The translations under genes and the position numbers were made by a program. Shown piece after piece: positions 42,167 to 53,800 of a DNA stretch of 64,000 nt. Position 1 is the stretch's first letter. Every line of letters starts with the position of its first letter. The notes under the pieces are model-generated. The model made no database searches, was not told where the DNA came from, and saw only the letters and a list, made by a program, of their open reading frames with translations. This DNA is from Alteromonas aquimaris (GTDB lineage: Bacteria; Pseudomonadota; Gammaproteobacteria; Enterobacterales; Alteromonadaceae), in contig NZ_JAPFRD010000011.1 of assembly GCF_026183695.1 (NCBI RefSeq), forward strand, positions 468,790 through 532,789. Reading direction: 5' to 3'.

Positions 42167-43156
42167 TTACGCATTAATTTTGTCAAATAGATTCTCCAGC
42201 GTTAAGCCTTGATGACCGAGCATATCTTTTAATCTGCGTAACGCTTCAACTTGGATTTGACGGACACGTTCGCGTGTTAAGCCAATTTCCGTACCAACAT
42301 CTTCTAAAGTTGAAGGTTCATAACCCATCAGTCCAAAACGGCGGGCAAGTACCTCACGTTGTTTGGGGTTCAGATCGGTTAACCATTTCACAATATTGTC
42401 TTTGATATCGTCATCCTGAAGGTTTTCTTCCGGACCAAATTCTTTTTCATCAGCCAATATATCTAACAACGCTTTGTCGTTTTCGCCGCCTATGGGCGTA
42501 TCCACAGAAGTGATACGTTCATTTAGACGCAGCATTTTGCTTACTTCGTCTACCGGTTTTTGCAGGCTGTTGGCAATTTCTTCTGCTGAAGGCTCATGAT
42601 CAAGTTTTTGAGATAGCTCTCTGGCTGCGCGCAGGTAAACGTTCAGCTCTTTAACCACGTGAATAGGTAGCCGAATGGTGCGGGTCTGGTTCATTATTGC
42701 CCGTTCAATAGTTTGCCTGATCCACCAGGTAGCATAAGTTGAGAAGCGGAAGCCGCGTTCGGGATCAAATTTTTCAACGGCACGGATTAAGCCAAGATTA
42801 CCTTCTTCAATTAGATCCAATAAGGCAAGCCCACGATTATTGTAACGTCTTGCAATTTTGACGACCAGGCGCAGGTTACTGACAATCATACGCTTTCGAG
42901 ATGACTCACACCCTTTTAAGGCACGGCGGGCAAAATAGACTTCTTCTTCGGCGGTTAACAAGGGGGAAAAACCGATTTCGCCCAAGTAAAGTTGGGTGGC
43001 ATCGAGGTTTTTAGGAAGTTCTTCCTGACTGAATACAACGTCATCATTGCTATCGTCAGTATCAGATTCGTCAGCTTTTAAATCAGCTGGTATTTCTATA
43101 TCGTCGAGTTCATCCCGCGATTTTCTTGCGACTACAGTGTTTTTATTGTGATCCAC
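42167..43156 (-). CDS. rpoS: RNA polymerase sigma factor RpoS
   Basis: The stationary-phase/general stress sigma factor. Region 1.2 to 2 is visible ([20 protein letters not shown], then [35 protein letters not shown], and the -10 binding [17 protein letters not shown]). Region 4 ends with [18 protein letters not shown], the -35 recognition helix. 329 residues, E. coli 330. nlpD precedes it by 71 nt, and in E. coli the main rpoS promoter lies inside nlpD; that arrangement is kept here. Confidence 0.97.
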   Translation of the reverse strand: MDHNKNTVVARKSRDELDDIEIPADLKADESDTDDSNDDVVFSQEELPKNLDATQLYLGEIGFSPLLTAEEEVYFARRALKGCESSRKRMIVSNLRLVVKIARRYNNRGLALLDLIEEGNLGLIRAVEKFDPERGFRFSTYATWWIRQTIERAIMNQTRTIRLPIHVVKELNVYLRAARELSQKLDHEPSAEEIANSLQKPVDEVSKMLRLNERITSVDTPIGGENDKALLDILADEKEFGPEENLQDDDIKDNIVKWLTDLNPKQREVLARRFGLMGYEPSTLEDVGTEIGLTRERVRQIQVEALRRLKDMLGHQGLTLENLFDKINA

Positions 43157-43227
43157 AACTGCATCTCCTGCTTTAAGGTTTATTTATAACATTCGCTCCC
43201 TTAGATTATTATTGTTGTTTATAGTTA

Positions 43228-44094
43228 TTATGGACGTGACGTTGGCAGGTATCGCATCGGATCTAACGATTTTCCCCGATACCTCACTTCAAAATGAAGT
43301 CTGACCGAATTTGTACCGCTATTCCCCATAGTCGCAATCAATTGACCTGCGTCAACCCATTGCTGCTCGCGCACCGAAATGGTGTCATTGTGAGCATATG
43401 CACTTAAGAACGTGTCTGTATGCTTTATTATTATCAGATTTCCGTAGCCTCTAAGCGCGTTACCGGCATAAACCACCTTTCCTGCGGCGGCTGCTCGGAT
43501 CGGGCTACCTTTCGCGGCACTTATGTCAATTCCTTTGCTGCCGTTTTCACCTGCTGAAAATGTTGCTACCAACTTACCATATGCCGGCCAGACCCACTTT
43601 TCAACCTTGTTCGGGAACCCGTCTTTAATGGGTTTGCCTGATTTAGGCTGTGTGTTTCCAACAGCCTTAACTGGCTGGTTGTTAACATTATTTTCACTTT
43701 TACCATACGCCTGCTGTTTTCTTCGGTCAACTTTATTTTTCGATTTATTTTTTGAGGTCCGACCAGGTTGGGATCGTTGGGATCGCGTCGATCCCTTGTA
43801 GGCTTTGACAGGGTTGAGTTTCAGCTCCTGACCAGGAAAAATATTGTATGGCGGCGACAAATTATTGTAGCGGGCGAGCTCAAGATAATCTTTACCCGTG
43901 AACCACGCAATGGCATATAGAGTCTCACCCTGCCTTACTGTATAGGTAGGCTCCATATATCCCTGTTCTTCAACAGGTTGACTATCCAGTAATACTAATG
44001 GAGCAGGCGCCCTGCGAGAAGAGCAACCTGCAACAAGCACTAATAGACAGGTGGCAAGCAAGAGTTGTTTTATGATTGTCCTTACGCCCTTCAT
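43228..44094 (-). CDS. nlpD: lipoprotein NlpD, activator of cell-wall amidase
   Basis: An outer-membrane lipoprotein that activates the amidase AmiC in cell separation. Lipobox LVAGC, one LysM domain (TVRQGETLYAIA to PGQELKL), a basic linker, and a C-terminal LytM (M23) domain. The zinc ligands are degenerate: GIDIS lacks the His of GxHxGxD and RLHFEV lacks the first His of HxH, as in E. coli NlpD, so it should not be a peptidase itself. Start ATG 44094 chosen for the signal sequence; ATG 44100 is an alternative, and neither has a strong ribosome site. The longer frame to 44205 is not credible. Confidence 0.94.
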   Translation of the reverse strand: MKGVRTIIKQLLLATCLLVLVAGCSSRRAPAPLVLLDSQPVEEQGYMEPTYTVRQGETLYAIAWFTGKDYLELARYNNLSPPYNIFPGQELKLNPVKAYKGSTRSQRSQPGRTSKNKSKNKVDRRKQQAYGKSENNVNNQPVKAVGNTQPKSGKPIKDGFPNKVEKWVWPAYGKLVATFSAGENGSKGIDISAAKGSPIRAAAAGKVVYAGNALRGYGNLIIIKHTDTFLSAYAHNDTISVREQQWVDAGQLIATMGNSGTNSVRLHFEVRYRGKSLDPMRYLPTSRP

Positions 44095-44102
44095 CAACAT
44101 TA

Positions 44103-44681
44103 TCAGCGCAGAAGAAGATATGCACCAATTGCCAGCAGCACCGTCGCCCAACCCAGAACTTCCACATATTGGCGTAGCTTTGCTTCCATCGCCGCTCCAC
44201 CCCATTTCATTAAACCCGCTACCAGGAAAAATCGTGCGCCACGGCCAATCGCCGATGCCACAATAAAGGGTAAAAATGCCATCTGCATTACCCCGGCGCC
44301 CACCGTAAATACCTTGTAAGGAATCGGCGAAAAGCCAGCTAAAAAGACCACCCAGACACCGTATTCTTCAAACCACGAGAGGGCCATATCAAACTTTGGT
44401 TGGTATCCAGATGAAGCGATCCAGGGTTCAAGCCACGCATCAAATGCAAAATAACCGAGTAAATAGCCGCCAATCCCCCCTAAAACTGAAGTGAGGGTGG
44501 TCAACAATGCGAAAAACCACGCTTTATCTGGACGTGACAGTGACATCGGTGCCAGCATAACGTCAGGGGGGATGGGGAAGAACATAGATTCAGAGAAGCT
44601 TAAGCCCCCCAGGTAGACACTGGCGTGCCGATGACGTGACCAACGTAATACCCGGTCGTATAACGGTTGAAATACCTTCAA
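44103..44681 (-). CDS. yqaA: YqaA-family (SNARE-associated/DedA-like) membrane protein
   Basis: A 192-residue inner-membrane protein with four to five membrane segments. [18 protein letters not shown] and [18 protein letters not shown] are the paired motifs of the family. It sits between pcm and nlpD and overlaps the pcm stop codon, implying cotranscription. DedA relatives move lipids across the membrane; the role here is not shown. Confidence 0.9.
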   Translation of the reverse strand: MKVFQPLYDRVLRWSRHRHASVYLGGLSFSESMFFPIPPDVMLAPMSLSRPDKAWFFALLTTLTSVLGGIGGYLLGYFAFDAWLEPWIASSGYQPKFDMALSWFEEYGVWVVFLAGFSPIPYKVFTVGAGVMQMAFLPFIVASAIGRGARFFLVAGLMKWGGAAMEAKLRQYVEVLGWATVLLAIGAYLLLR

Positions 44682-45313
44682 AGAATGTCTCCAGCTACAA
44701 GGGGAACGAAACGTACCGATTCAATCGTCTGTGTAGTCAACTCGCCATCTTTTTGGTCGACACACATCAACGTTTGCTGCTCACTACCAATAGGAATAAT
44801 CAGTCTTCCCCCTTCATCAAGCTGATTACACAGATCCGCTGGCAACGAACTGGCCGCGGCAGTGACAATGATGGCGTCAAAGGGCCCTTTAGATGCCCAT
44901 CCCTTCCAACCATCACCATGCTTCATAGATATGTTATGCAGATCCAATTGGTTCATTCGGCGTTTAGCCTGAAATTGCAGGGATTTGATACGTTCTACAG
45001 AGAAAACTTTGCTAAAAAGCTGACCTAGGATAGCAGTTTGATAACCGGAGCCAGTCCCAATTTCCAAAACATTTTTAGCCTCGTTATCAGCAGATAACAA
45101 CAATTCGGTCATCTTAGCGACAATATAGGGTTGAGAAATGGTTTGGCCCTGTCCAATTGGCAACGCGGTATTCTGGTATGCCTTATGTTTTAGTGCATCG
45201 GGCAAAAACAACTCTCTGGGCGTTGCTGCGATAGCATTCAGCACTTTTTGATTACGTATCCCTTCCTTGAACAAAAGTTCGGCGAGGACATCTCCTTTAC
45301 GTGTCGTTCTCAT
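44678..45313 (-). CDS. pcm: protein-L-isoaspartate O-methyltransferase
   Basis: Repairs damaged isoaspartyl residues by methylation with SAM. Motif I is [15 protein letters not shown]. Family signatures include [17 protein letters not shown] and [10 protein letters not shown]. 211 residues. Downstream of surE in the conserved surE-pcm-nlpD-rpoS order; the yqaA start overlaps its stop by 4 nt. Confidence 0.96.
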   Translation of the reverse strand: MRTTRKGDVLAELLFKEGIRNQKVLNAIAATPRELFLPDALKHKAYQNTALPIGQGQTISQPYIVAKMTELLLSADNEAKNVLEIGTGSGYQTAILGQLFSKVFSVERIKSLQFQAKRRMNQLDLHNISMKHGDGWKGWASKGPFDAIIVTAAASSLPADLCNQLDEGGRLIIPIGSEQQTLMCVDQKDGELTTQTIESVRFVPLVAGDIL

Positions 45314-45359
45314 AGTGGCGTTACTTTTAAGATTAATTATTCTAATTATTAAATGGTGA

Positions 45360-46109
45360 TTATAGTTTTTCGCCTAGCCAAACTTTCATATCATCCAGGC
45401 TTCGATAGTCGGTCATGTCCACACTTAACGGAGTGACGGAGCAGTAGTGATTGGCTATTGCGTCAAAATCTGTTCCTGGCCCGGCATCCTGCTCAGCGCC
45501 CGCTGGACCATACCAATAAATAGTTCGTCCGAATGGGTCTGTATCTGCCATCATTCCTTCTGCACGGTGGCGTCGCCCTTGGCGCGTAATCTTTATTCCC
45601 GCTAATTCATCATAAGGGATATCGGGAACATTAACATTTAAAATTTGGTTTGGCGGAAGGGGATGGGTTTTTAGTTTATTCACGATATCTAACGCCACCT
45701 TTGCCGCGGTTTCAAAGTATTTCCCTTCCCGGCCCACTAAGGAAACAGCTATAGCAGGTAACCCCATATACCGTCCTTCGGTCGCAGCGGCCACGGTACC
45801 AGAATAGATAACATCATCACCCAGGTTTGCACCATGATTGATTCCTGATACCACCAGTTGGGGATCATCATCTAGAAAACAATTGACCCCCAGATGGACA
45901 CAGTCAGAGGGAGTACCATTTACAGAGTAAAAACCATTCTCCATTTTTTGAATTCGCAATGGATTATGCAGCGATAATGCATTACTAGCACCGCTACAGT
46001 TGCGATCAGGCGCGATCACGGTCACATCATGTTCAGATGCGATGGCAGTATGCAGTGCGGCGAGGCCTTTCGCAAAAACGCCATCGTCATTACTTAATAG
46101 TATATTCAT
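45360..46109 (-). CDS. surE: 5'/3'-nucleotidase SurE
   Basis: A stationary-phase survival nucleotidase acting on nucleoside monophosphates. Metal ligands are in [12 protein letters not shown] (Asp-Asp) and in [14 protein letters not shown] (Asn), and the conserved GTVAAATEG follows. I start at ATG 46109, where CGGAG lies 5-6 nt upstream and the protein begins [10 protein letters not shown]. The open frame to 46190 overlaps truD and has no support. 249 residues. truD overlaps or abuts upstream. Confidence 0.96.
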   Translation of the reverse strand: MNILLSNDDGVFAKGLAALHTAIASEHDVTVIAPDRNCSGASNALSLHNPLRIQKMENGFYSVNGTPSDCVHLGVNCFLDDDPQLVVSGINHGANLGDDVIYSGTVAAATEGRYMGLPAIAVSLVGREGKYFETAAKVALDIVNKLKTHPLPPNQILNVNVPDIPYDELAGIKITRQGRRHRAEGMMADTDPFGRTIYWYGPAGAEQDAGPGTDFDAIANHYCSVTPLSVDMTDYRSLDDMKVWLGEKL

Positions 46110-46119
46110 GGGTACTCCG

Positions 46120-47172
46120 TTAACTGGCATGGTGCAACACTGCGCACTCACGTAATACGCTAGTGGCAAAGCAGCCGCCAGGCAGGGCAAAGGAAACCGT
46201 TAATTTATCACCCTCAACTCCCCATTCAAGCTCCCGCGGCCAAATTTTTATTGCCCGGCGTTCCTGTTCCATGCCTACCGTGGCTAAAAAGTCTTTTACA
46301 GCAGTATGTTCGGTGCACACAGCCTGTTCGAAGTTTTTCGCCTCTTCGATAGGAATGCTTTCTCCTTTACCCCATAACGGGCCCGTGGGAGACAAATCAC
46401 CCTGCTGATAACGGCTGAGTTCTTCAATAGAAGGTTGTGCGCAGATAAAAAAGCTGTTTGAGCCGGTCAGCATTAATGCATCGCCAGATAGAATTGATTC
46501 AAAACACTTTGCTTTGATCCGCGCGGAAACCACTTCGTTAAATAACCAACTTCTAAGCGCAGACAGCACAATATTTCGTTTATTGCGGTTGCGTATGGGC
46601 TCTCCAGCCATCATTCGTTCAGCCAGTATAAGATTGCCCCCTTTGCTGGCCTCACCTTCTGCGTTAACCGCCACGCCAAAACGCTGTTCACCGAAATAGT
46701 TGGGTACACCAGCTTTAGTTTTTTCCAGCGCAGCGCTTAATGCAGCTGGATCCGAGACGTTGCGCAGACAAATAGTAAAATGATTCGCTTTGGCCTGGCC
46801 TGTGCGCAGTTTTTTGTTATGCCGAGTTTGTTTCACAACCGTCACCCCGGGAAGCGTCCACCCACTAAAATCAATATCAGCTTTACCGGGCGTATGTATA
46901 CCAAACCACTGGCGGGTAAGTGCATATTTATCTTTTCGTCCCGCGTAGGTCACTGCGCGCAAAGGCAGGTTACAAAATTTGGCGAGCTGCTCAGCCACGA
47001 ACGCCGTATTTGCATTAACTTTTTCCACCCAGATAAACTGATGTTCGCCTTCTCCGGTGGGGGTGAAGCCCAAATGTTCTTCGACAATAAAATCTTCCGG
47101 ATGTTGCTTAAACACGGCAGTACACGCGGGTTTGGCATATAAATATTGCCAGTGCTCAGTGCTAAAGATCAT
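46120..47172 (-). CDS. truD: tRNA pseudouridine(13) synthase
   Basis: Modifies U13 in tRNA-Glu. The catalytic motif [13 protein letters not shown] (Asp) is present, as are NYFGEQRFG and the late [14 protein letters not shown] segment. 350 residues, usual length. Its ATG overlaps the ispF stop codon, so it is translationally coupled within the ftsB-ispD-ispF-truD-surE-pcm run. Confidence 0.95.
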   Translation of the reverse strand: MIFSTEHWQYLYAKPACTAVFKQHPEDFIVEEHLGFTPTGEGEHQFIWVEKVNANTAFVAEQLAKFCNLPLRAVTYAGRKDKYALTRQWFGIHTPGKADIDFSGWTLPGVTVVKQTRHNKKLRTGQAKANHFTICLRNVSDPAALSAALEKTKAGVPNYFGEQRFGVAVNAEGEASKGGNLILAERMMAGEPIRNRNKRNIVLSALRSWLFNEVVSARIKAKCFESILSGDALMLTGSNSFFICAQPSIEELSRYQQGDLSPTGPLWGKGESIPIEEAKNFEQAVCTEHTAVKDFLATVGMEQERRAIKIWPRELEWGVEGDKLTVSFALPGGCFATSVLRECAVLHHAS

Positions 47173-47648
47173 GCGTCAACCTTCTTCAGCAACACCACAG
47201 CGTGAGCGGCAATACCTTCTTTACGGCCAGTAAAACCTAATTTTTCGGTGGTGGTAGCTTTAATATTAATGTCGCTGGTTGGGCAACAACAATCCTCTGC
47301 CAGTAGCTCGCTCATGGAGGGGATATGCGGCGCCATCTTTGGTGCCTGAGCGATAATAGTCATATCGACATTGCCGATGGCGTAGCCTTTTTTGGCAACC
47401 AAGCCAATGACATGTCTAAGTAAGTTTCGGCTGTCTGCATCGGCGTAAGCGTCATCAGTATCAGGAAAATGCTTACCAATATCACCCATCGCAGCGGCAC
47501 CGAGTAACGCGTCACATAAAGCGTGAATGAGCACGTCGCCATCGGAGTGTGCCAGCAGACCCTGTTCGTAGTCTATTTTCACTCCTCCGATAACAATCGG
47601 GCCTTCGCCGCCAAATTTATGGACATCGTAACCATGGCCTATGCGCAT
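47169..47648 (-). CDS. ispF: 2-C-methyl-D-erythritol 2,4-cyclodiphosphate synthase
   Basis: The MEP-pathway enzyme that cyclises CDP-methylerythritol phosphate. Zinc-binding residues are in [11 protein letters not shown] (Asp, His) and [17 protein letters not shown]. 159 residues. ispD is 3 nt upstream and truD overlaps downstream. It shows the MEP pathway runs here despite an HMG-CoA reductase in the window. Confidence 0.97.
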   Translation of the reverse strand: MRIGHGYDVHKFGGEGPIVIGGVKIDYEQGLLAHSDGDVLIHALCDALLGAAAMGDIGKHFPDTDDAYADADSRNLLRHVIGLVAKKGYAIGNVDMTIIAQAPKMAPHIPSMSELLAEDCCCPTSDINIKATTTEKLGFTGRKEGIAAHAVVLLKKVDA

Positions 47649-47651
47649 GTA

Positions 47652-48365
47652 TTATTCCTTATGTGTATTTGCCAGTTGAGATAAATAAAATGCAGCCAAT
47701 GGTAAATCCTCAGGGTGAGTGATTTTTATATTGGCGGGGTTGCCAGCCACTAATTTTACCTGATGTCCCACCGCTTCCATTGCCGATGCTTCATCGGTGA
47801 TGAGTACGCCACTCGTTAATCCGGCCTGAATTGCATGGGTTAATGCACCCGCTCTGAATAATTGCGGGGTGAGTGCGTGCCACAGCGACTCGCGGCTCTC
47901 AGTATGCGATACAATCTGTTTTTTTGTAGGGTGAGCACGCTTCATCGTATCGCGAACAGGCGTAGCCAATATCCCGCCCGCGACGGATTGATCGTTAATT
48001 AAGGTCAGAAGTTTGCCAATATCTTCAGTGCTAAGGCAAGGTCTGGCTGCATCATGCACCAATGCCCACGCAGTTTCGGGGAGAGTACTGACAGCATTTA
48101 ATACTGATTGCGCACGTTCTGCGCCCCCTTTTACCACCGTCAACCAACTCTTTTTATAAAACGGCAGCGTGGGCAAGATGTTATCATCAGGATGTGCGGC
48201 AATAATAATATGGTTCACCAGCGGGTGCGCCATCAAAGCATCTAACGTATGCTCCAGAATCGTTTTGCCCGCTATTTCAAGGTACTGTTTGGGTATGTCC
48301 GCTTGCATACGGGTGCCAATACCAGCTGCCGGTACTACGGCGGTAACAGATAAATTAAGACTCAT
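47652..48365 (-). CDS. ispD: 2-C-methyl-D-erythritol 4-phosphate cytidylyltransferase
   Basis: The MEP-pathway cytidylyltransferase. The nucleotide-binding N-terminus is VVPAAGIGTRMQADIPKQYL, followed by VHDAARPC. 237 residues. It is the second gene after ftsB, with 3-nt gaps on both sides. Confidence 0.97.
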   Translation of the reverse strand: MSLNLSVTAVVPAAGIGTRMQADIPKQYLEIAGKTILEHTLDALMAHPLVNHIIIAAHPDDNILPTLPFYKKSWLTVVKGGAERAQSVLNAVSTLPETAWALVHDAARPCLSTEDIGKLLTLINDQSVAGGILATPVRDTMKRAHPTKKQIVSHTESRESLWHALTPQLFRAGALTHAIQAGLTSGVLITDEASAMEAVGHQVKLVAGNPANIKITHPEDLPLAAFYLSQLANTHKE

Positions 48366-48368
48366 TGA

Positions 48369-48704
48369 TTAATTCGCTTCTGCAGGCAGGATTCGATAAA
48401 AGGTTTCACCTTCCTTGATAAGTCCCAACTCGTTGCGCGCCCGCTCCTCAATAGCCTCAAGACCGATTTTTAGATCATTGATATCAGCCTCTAATAACGC
48501 GTTGCGCTGGGCAAGATTGGCATTTTGCTGAGATTGCTCTTCTACCTGGCGGGTCAAAGCGTGGTAGTCAGGGATACTGTGCTTACCCAGCCACAGGCGA
48601 TACTGGAGCAATCCCAGTAATACCAGTAACACCACTGTAATCCACTTATCCCGCCACACGGCCACAACCTGAAACTTCGACATAGGGCTATTATGCCCAC
48701 TCAT
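48369..48704 (-). CDS. ftsB: cell division protein FtsB
   Basis: A bitopic divisome protein (with FtsL and FtsQ). One membrane helix (about residues 21-38) precedes a periplasmic coiled coil (about 45-90) containing the usual ERARNELGLIKEGE segment. The 111-residue frame starts at 48704; an alternative ATG at 48683 would give the length usual for the family, and neither has a clear ribosome site. First gene of the isoprenoid/survival run. Confidence 0.92.
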   Translation of the reverse strand: MSGHNSPMSKFQVVAVWRDKWITVVLLVLLGLLQYRLWLGKHSIPDYHALTRQVEEQSQQNANLAQRNALLEADINDLKIGLEAIEERARNELGLIKEGETFYRILPAEAN

Positions 48705-48744
48705 TAAGGATGCGTCTACGCTGGTTTTACCTCAAATAATCTGG

Positions 48745-50460
48745 TCACTCGCTTTTGCCGAGCTTGTCTTTCAGTTTGTCGAGTAATTTGTCTTTGTGTT
48801 TTTCAATCACGTTGCTCAACTGGGCTTGCAACAGAGCTTGCAGGGTGTCGCTATTGCCCTGGGCGATTTCTAACATTTTATCGATATCTTTTAGTACGCT
48901 GCTCGTTTGCTTTTGCTCGGTGGCTACCTTTGATGCAAGCTTCTGTTTTAATTCTGCTAATTTATCTTGTTGAGATGCGGTCAGTTCTGCCAGCGCCAGT
49001 TGCGCGAACTGGTTATCCAAATCTGAGCGGATACTAAATTCAGGGTCATCAACCTTACCGGAAAAATCAATGTTCAAATTGAGCTGGTTAAGCTGTTGTA
49101 AAACGTTTGCAATCGATGATGTCAACTGGTTTTTGCCCTCAGCTTGCATGGCCAAATCTGATAACTTCACCGCACTGGTGCCACTGACTGCATTGTTTTC
49201 CACTTTAAAGTGACCGGTGCTGGCCAGCATAGCAGTCTGCAGCAGTGCGGATAATTTCTCAGCCTGCACAAACGCAATGCCTTTCATCTCAATTCCTTCT
49301 AGTGACCATCGTTGTTGAGCATCCACGCCTTCATCATCCAGCCAGAACTGACCTTGTGATTCAAATTGTTTGAACTTATTACTTTCAGCGAAAATAGTGT
49401 AGGTGGTAGGTTCGCCTATCAGGGGGTGGGTATTTGTGATATTTTTCCATTCGCTCGCTATCTGTTGACCGATTACTTCAACAGACATGTAAGCTTCTTT
49501 AACCCAGACGGAAGGCATATCAGTGGACTCAGCGGATTTCTCTTGGTCACCTTGCAGTAAAGGTAAAATAAGTTGTGTGGCTGAATTCAGGTATTCGGTT
49601 ATTTCTGCCGCTTTGTCACCAAATACCATATGGGTTACACGTTGCAGCGAAGCCTGGTCACCCGTTAAGGCACCTTTTAGTAAGTTGTAATCTTCTTTAG
49701 GAGCTTGTTTCAATGCACTAGCTGAATTTTTCAACGCTTGTTGCGCGGCTTTCGCTTCACGGGAAAAGGCGCGAATACGCTGCCGGTCCTGTTTTACTTT
49801 TTGCTTAATTTTATCCAGTGTTTGTTTGGCTTTCGCCAACGCGGCCGGAGAGGCGTACTCAGCGTTTTTTAGCTGTTCAATTTGCGTTTTATAATCCTCC
49901 ACCCGAGTCTGATCGGGTAACGCCTGGTAAGTTTGTTTGAGTGATTCGTCATAGTGCTGGTATTGCTGACGGGCGCGCTCAGCTACTTGGGTTGATTTTA
50001 ATTCTGAGCGGGCCAGCAGTTCGTTAACAGTGGGAATGGCTGTCTGTGCTTGCTTTTGTATGTCTGCTAGCGATACCGACTTTTCCGGCTGGCGATACAC
50101 CTGTCCTACTGTCTGCCGCGGCAGGTCAAACTGTATTTTCAGTAGCTTGAGCTTCGACACTACTACTTGTTCAGACAATAAGGGAAGTACTTCGACATCT
50201 GCACTGGCCTCGTCAATTTGAACTTTGTTGCGGGTAGGTTCGGCTGGATCGGTTAATTGAATGTCGAACAAACTGGCGGTGACCGGCATTAACGTATGGT
50301 TCACCCGCCCTATATTAACTTCTGCCCCATAGGCTTCGGAGAGTTTATCTTCGAGTATCCACTTAATCAGTGGATTGGCGAGAAACCAGTAACTAATCCC
50401 CAGCATAAGAAGAATACCCAGTAAGATATGCCAAAAACTTACGCCTCGTTGAGATTGCAT
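48745..50460 (-). CDS. TIGR03545-like envelope protein (AsmA-like)
   Basis: A 571-residue protein with one N-terminal membrane segment (about 10-30), then a large periplasmic part. The opening after the helix (LANPLIKWILEDKL to LFDIQLTDPAEPTRNKVQID) matches the TIGR03545 family from memory. A long Gln/Lys/Ala-rich coiled-coil middle and a C-terminal region rich in KL/DKLK follow. AsmA-like proteins act in lipid traffic to the outer membrane; function here is not shown. Confidence 0.8.
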   Translation of the reverse strand: MQSQRGVSFWHILLGILLMLGISYWFLANPLIKWILEDKLSEAYGAEVNIGRVNHTLMPVTASLFDIQLTDPAEPTRNKVQIDEASADVEVLPLLSEQVVVSKLKLLKIQFDLPRQTVGQVYRQPEKSVSLADIQKQAQTAIPTVNELLARSELKSTQVAERARQQYQHYDESLKQTYQALPDQTRVEDYKTQIEQLKNAEYASPAALAKAKQTLDKIKQKVKQDRQRIRAFSREAKAAQQALKNSASALKQAPKEDYNLLKGALTGDQASLQRVTHMVFGDKAAEITEYLNSATQLILPLLQGDQEKSAESTDMPSVWVKEAYMSVEVIGQQIASEWKNITNTHPLIGEPTTYTIFAESNKFKQFESQGQFWLDDEGVDAQQRWSLEGIEMKGIAFVQAEKLSALLQTAMLASTGHFKVENNAVSGTSAVKLSDLAMQAEGKNQLTSSIANVLQQLNQLNLNIDFSGKVDDPEFSIRSDLDNQFAQLALAELTASQQDKLAELKQKLASKVATEQKQTSSVLKDIDKMLEIAQGNSDTLQALLQAQLSNVIEKHKDKLLDKLKDKLGKSE

Positions 50461-50603
50461 AGCTGCCTACTTAATTGTTGTCTGGAATAAAAACGGTGCA
50501 TTTTATACCACTATAGTTCAGTTACTTAGTGAAAAAAACCGCGGGATTAAGTAGCTTGGCGCCAAATTTGCGATGAACGACATAGATTAACTAGCTGGTG
50601 AGC

Positions 50604-50631
50604 TTGGCGTACGCCGAAATTGTGCTAGTAT
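50604..50631 (+). promoter_or_regulatory. putative putA promoter (extended -10)
   Basis: TTGGCG (50604-50609), 16-nt spacer, TAGTAT (50626-50631) preceded by TGC as an extended -10. The leader would be about 180 nt. It lies in the 355-nt region 50461-50815, which shows no gene or other clear structure. Confidence 0.45.
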
Positions 50632-50815
50632 CCGCGAAATTTGCGCCGCATCGTGATCTTTGTCGCAGTGCAAGAGTTTAAAGAAAACATTCATCCAGTT
50701 TATTGGTGGAAATTGAACATTTGAGTTGCTGCGCGATCCCGCCCTGTTTGTGCTGTCCTGCATTGGGTTCCGCGGTGACAATTTTTAACGCATAGTCAAA
50801 TTTTGAAGGGTAGCA

Positions 50816-53800
50816 ATGCTCATTAACGACGACCTCTATACTACTACACCACTGCGTCAGCGCATCCGTGATTATTATCGTGTGGGTGAATCAACCGCCA
50901 TTGATCAAATCTTGCCTGTAGCCGAAGTTAACCCACGTGCACGAAGCCGTGCCTGGGAGCGCGCAAGAAAGATGGTGCTGAAGATTCGAAAAGATCAGGA
51001 AGGACACGGTGGCATTGATGCGTTGCTAAATGAGTTTTCACTTTCAACCGCTGAAGGTGTGGTGTTGATGTGTTTGGCTGAAGCTCTACTGAGAGTGCCA
51101 GATGAAGACACGCAGAACGAACTCATCCGCGACAAATTATCAAAAGGCCAGTGGACACCCCATTTAGGAAATTCTGATTCGCTTTTTGTGAATGCGTCAG
51201 CCTGGGGCCTGCTAATGACCGGGAACATGGTTAATTATGCGGATCGTCGTAAAAGTGAACATTTAGGTATTCTCAAACGCACGTTGGGGCGGTTGGGCGA
51301 GCCTGTTATCCGCCGCGCCATGAACATTGCTATGCGCATTATGGGACGCCAGTTTGTAATGGGTGAAACCATTGAGACTGCGGTGGAACGGGCGAAAGAC
51401 AAAGAGAAGAAAGGCTATGTGTATTCTTACGACATGCTCGGCGAAGGCGCACGAACCATGGCCGATGCGGATCGTTACTACAAAGCCTATGAAGATGCGA
51501 TCAAAGTAATCGGTAAAAACGCGCATGGTCGCGGTCCCATAAAATCGCCAGGTATCTCGGTGAAATTGTCGGCTATTCACCCGCGTTATGAGTTTGTAAA
51601 ATACGAGCGGGTAATGGAAGAGATCCCCCCGCGTCTAAAAGCCTTGTGTATGATGGCCAAGGAATATGATATCGGCCTGACAGTGGATGCGGAAGAAGCA
51701 GATCGTTTAGACGTATCTTTAGATATCATCGATAAAGTTTTCAGCGATCCAGACTTGGATGGCTGGCATGGGTTTGGTCTGGCGGTACAGGCATATCAAA
51801 AGCGTGCATTGTATGTAATTGAATGGCTGCGCGCGCTAACGCTTCGCGTGGGACGGCCGATGATGGTACGGTTGGTTAAGGGAGCCTACTGGGATACTGA
51901 AATAAAACTTACGCAGCAGGCAGGCTTAGACGAGTTTCCTGTGTTCACCCGTAAGTCCTCCACCGACGTGTCTTACCATGCCTGTGCAAACCGCTTATTA
52001 GATTATCGCGATACCATCTATCCGCAATTTGCTACCCACAATGCCTACACAGCATCGGTGATTATCGAACTGGCTGGCGACGATAAAGAAAATTTTGAGT
52101 TTCAGTGCCTTCACGGCATGGGAGACACGCTTTATGACCAAATTGTAACGGAAGAAAAAATTCAATGTCGCGTGTACGCCCCGGTGGGTGAACACGAAGA
52201 TTTGCTTGCTTATCTGGTCAGGCGTTTATTGGAGAACGGCGCGAACTCTTCGTTTGTTAATGCGATTGTGGATGATTCCAAGCCAGTAGAATCGCTGCTG
52301 GAAGATCCCGTGGAGAAAACCCAGCGGTTGAAAATACGTTTTAACAAATTTATCAGGAAGCCGCGCGATTTATACGCCCCTGAGCGAGATAATTCGCGCG
52401 GGCTGGATATATCCGACCACCATGCTGTACATGCGTTAAGCCATGAGATTGCCCGTTGGCAGAGCGTGTATAGCGTGAATGAAAGTGATTTGCCAGACGG
52501 GGCGACAGCGGTAAGAAACCCAACCGACCATAACGATCTGGTTGGGTATCATATTTATGCCAACAAAGAGCAGATGTCACAGGCCCTGGATAAGGCGCAT
52601 AATGCGTTTCAGGGTTGGTCTAAAACACCAGTGGCCGAACGTGCCGAAATTCTCTTTCGCACCGCCGATGCGCTAGAGCGTCACATGTCTGAGTTGATTG
52701 CCATTTGTATTCGCGAAGCCGGCAAGGTAACGCAAGACAGCATTGACGAAGTGAGAGAAGCAGTAGATTTCTGTCGCTATTATGCAGTACGTGCCAAAGA
52801 ACTTGACGAAGATCAGCGTTTACTTCCGCGCGGTGTGGTGCTGTGTATCAGCCCATGGAACTTCCCGCTGGCGATCTTTTTAGGTCAGGTGGTAGCGGCT
52901 CTGGCCACAGGTAATACTGTGGTCGCCAAACCAGCTGAGCAAACCAGCCTTATCGCCAAGCGCGCAGTGGAGATCATGCGTAATGTGGGCTTGCCGGACG
53001 ATGTGCTACAACTGATTATTGCGCCTGGCCGTGAGGTGGGAGAATTATTATTACCGGACGAACGCATCAAAGCGGTGATGTTTACCGGTTCCACCCAAAC
53101 AGGTACGCTAATTTCACAAACCCTGGCTAACCGTGGTGGTGAGCAGGTGCCGCTGATCGCTGAAACCGGCGGGCAGAACTGCATGATTGTAGATTCAACA
53201 GCATTGCCTGAACAGGTGGTGGATGATGTCATTCATTCTGGATTCCAAAGTGCAGGACAGCGCTGTTCCGCATTGCGTGTTATGTATGTTCAGGAAGATA
53301 TCGCTGATAAGCTTATTACTATGTTAACCGGCGCCATGAAAGAGCTTAAAATTGGTGATCCAGCGCTATTAAGAACCGATATTGGGCCGGTAATTGACGA
53401 AAAAGCGCTTAGCAGCTTGCAAGATCATCAACGTTATATGGAAGACAACGGTAAATTACTGTATCGCGTAGAACTGCCGAATGACGCCAAAAATGGCACC
53501 TTCTTCCCTCCCACTTTGTACGAAATTGATAATATCGATGTGCTACAACGCGAAGTGTTCGGGCCAGTGATCCATATCATCCGTTTTAAGTCGAAAGACC
53601 TCGAAAACGTTATCAATGCTATTAATGGAACCGGTTTCGGCTTGACCATGGGCGTGCATTCGCGTCTTGAAGAACGGGCAAATGAGCTGGCGGCGAAAAG
53701 CCGAGCGGGCAACGTTTATATTAACCGTAACATGATTGGGGCCATTGTGGGCGTACAACCCTTTGGTGGTCGTGGACTGTCCGGGACAGGTCCAAAAGCG

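Noticed and set aside
43228..44094. NlpD as an active peptidoglycan peptidase
   Set aside because: The His residues needed for zinc binding are replaced (GIDIS, RLHFEV), so it fits the amidase-activator role.
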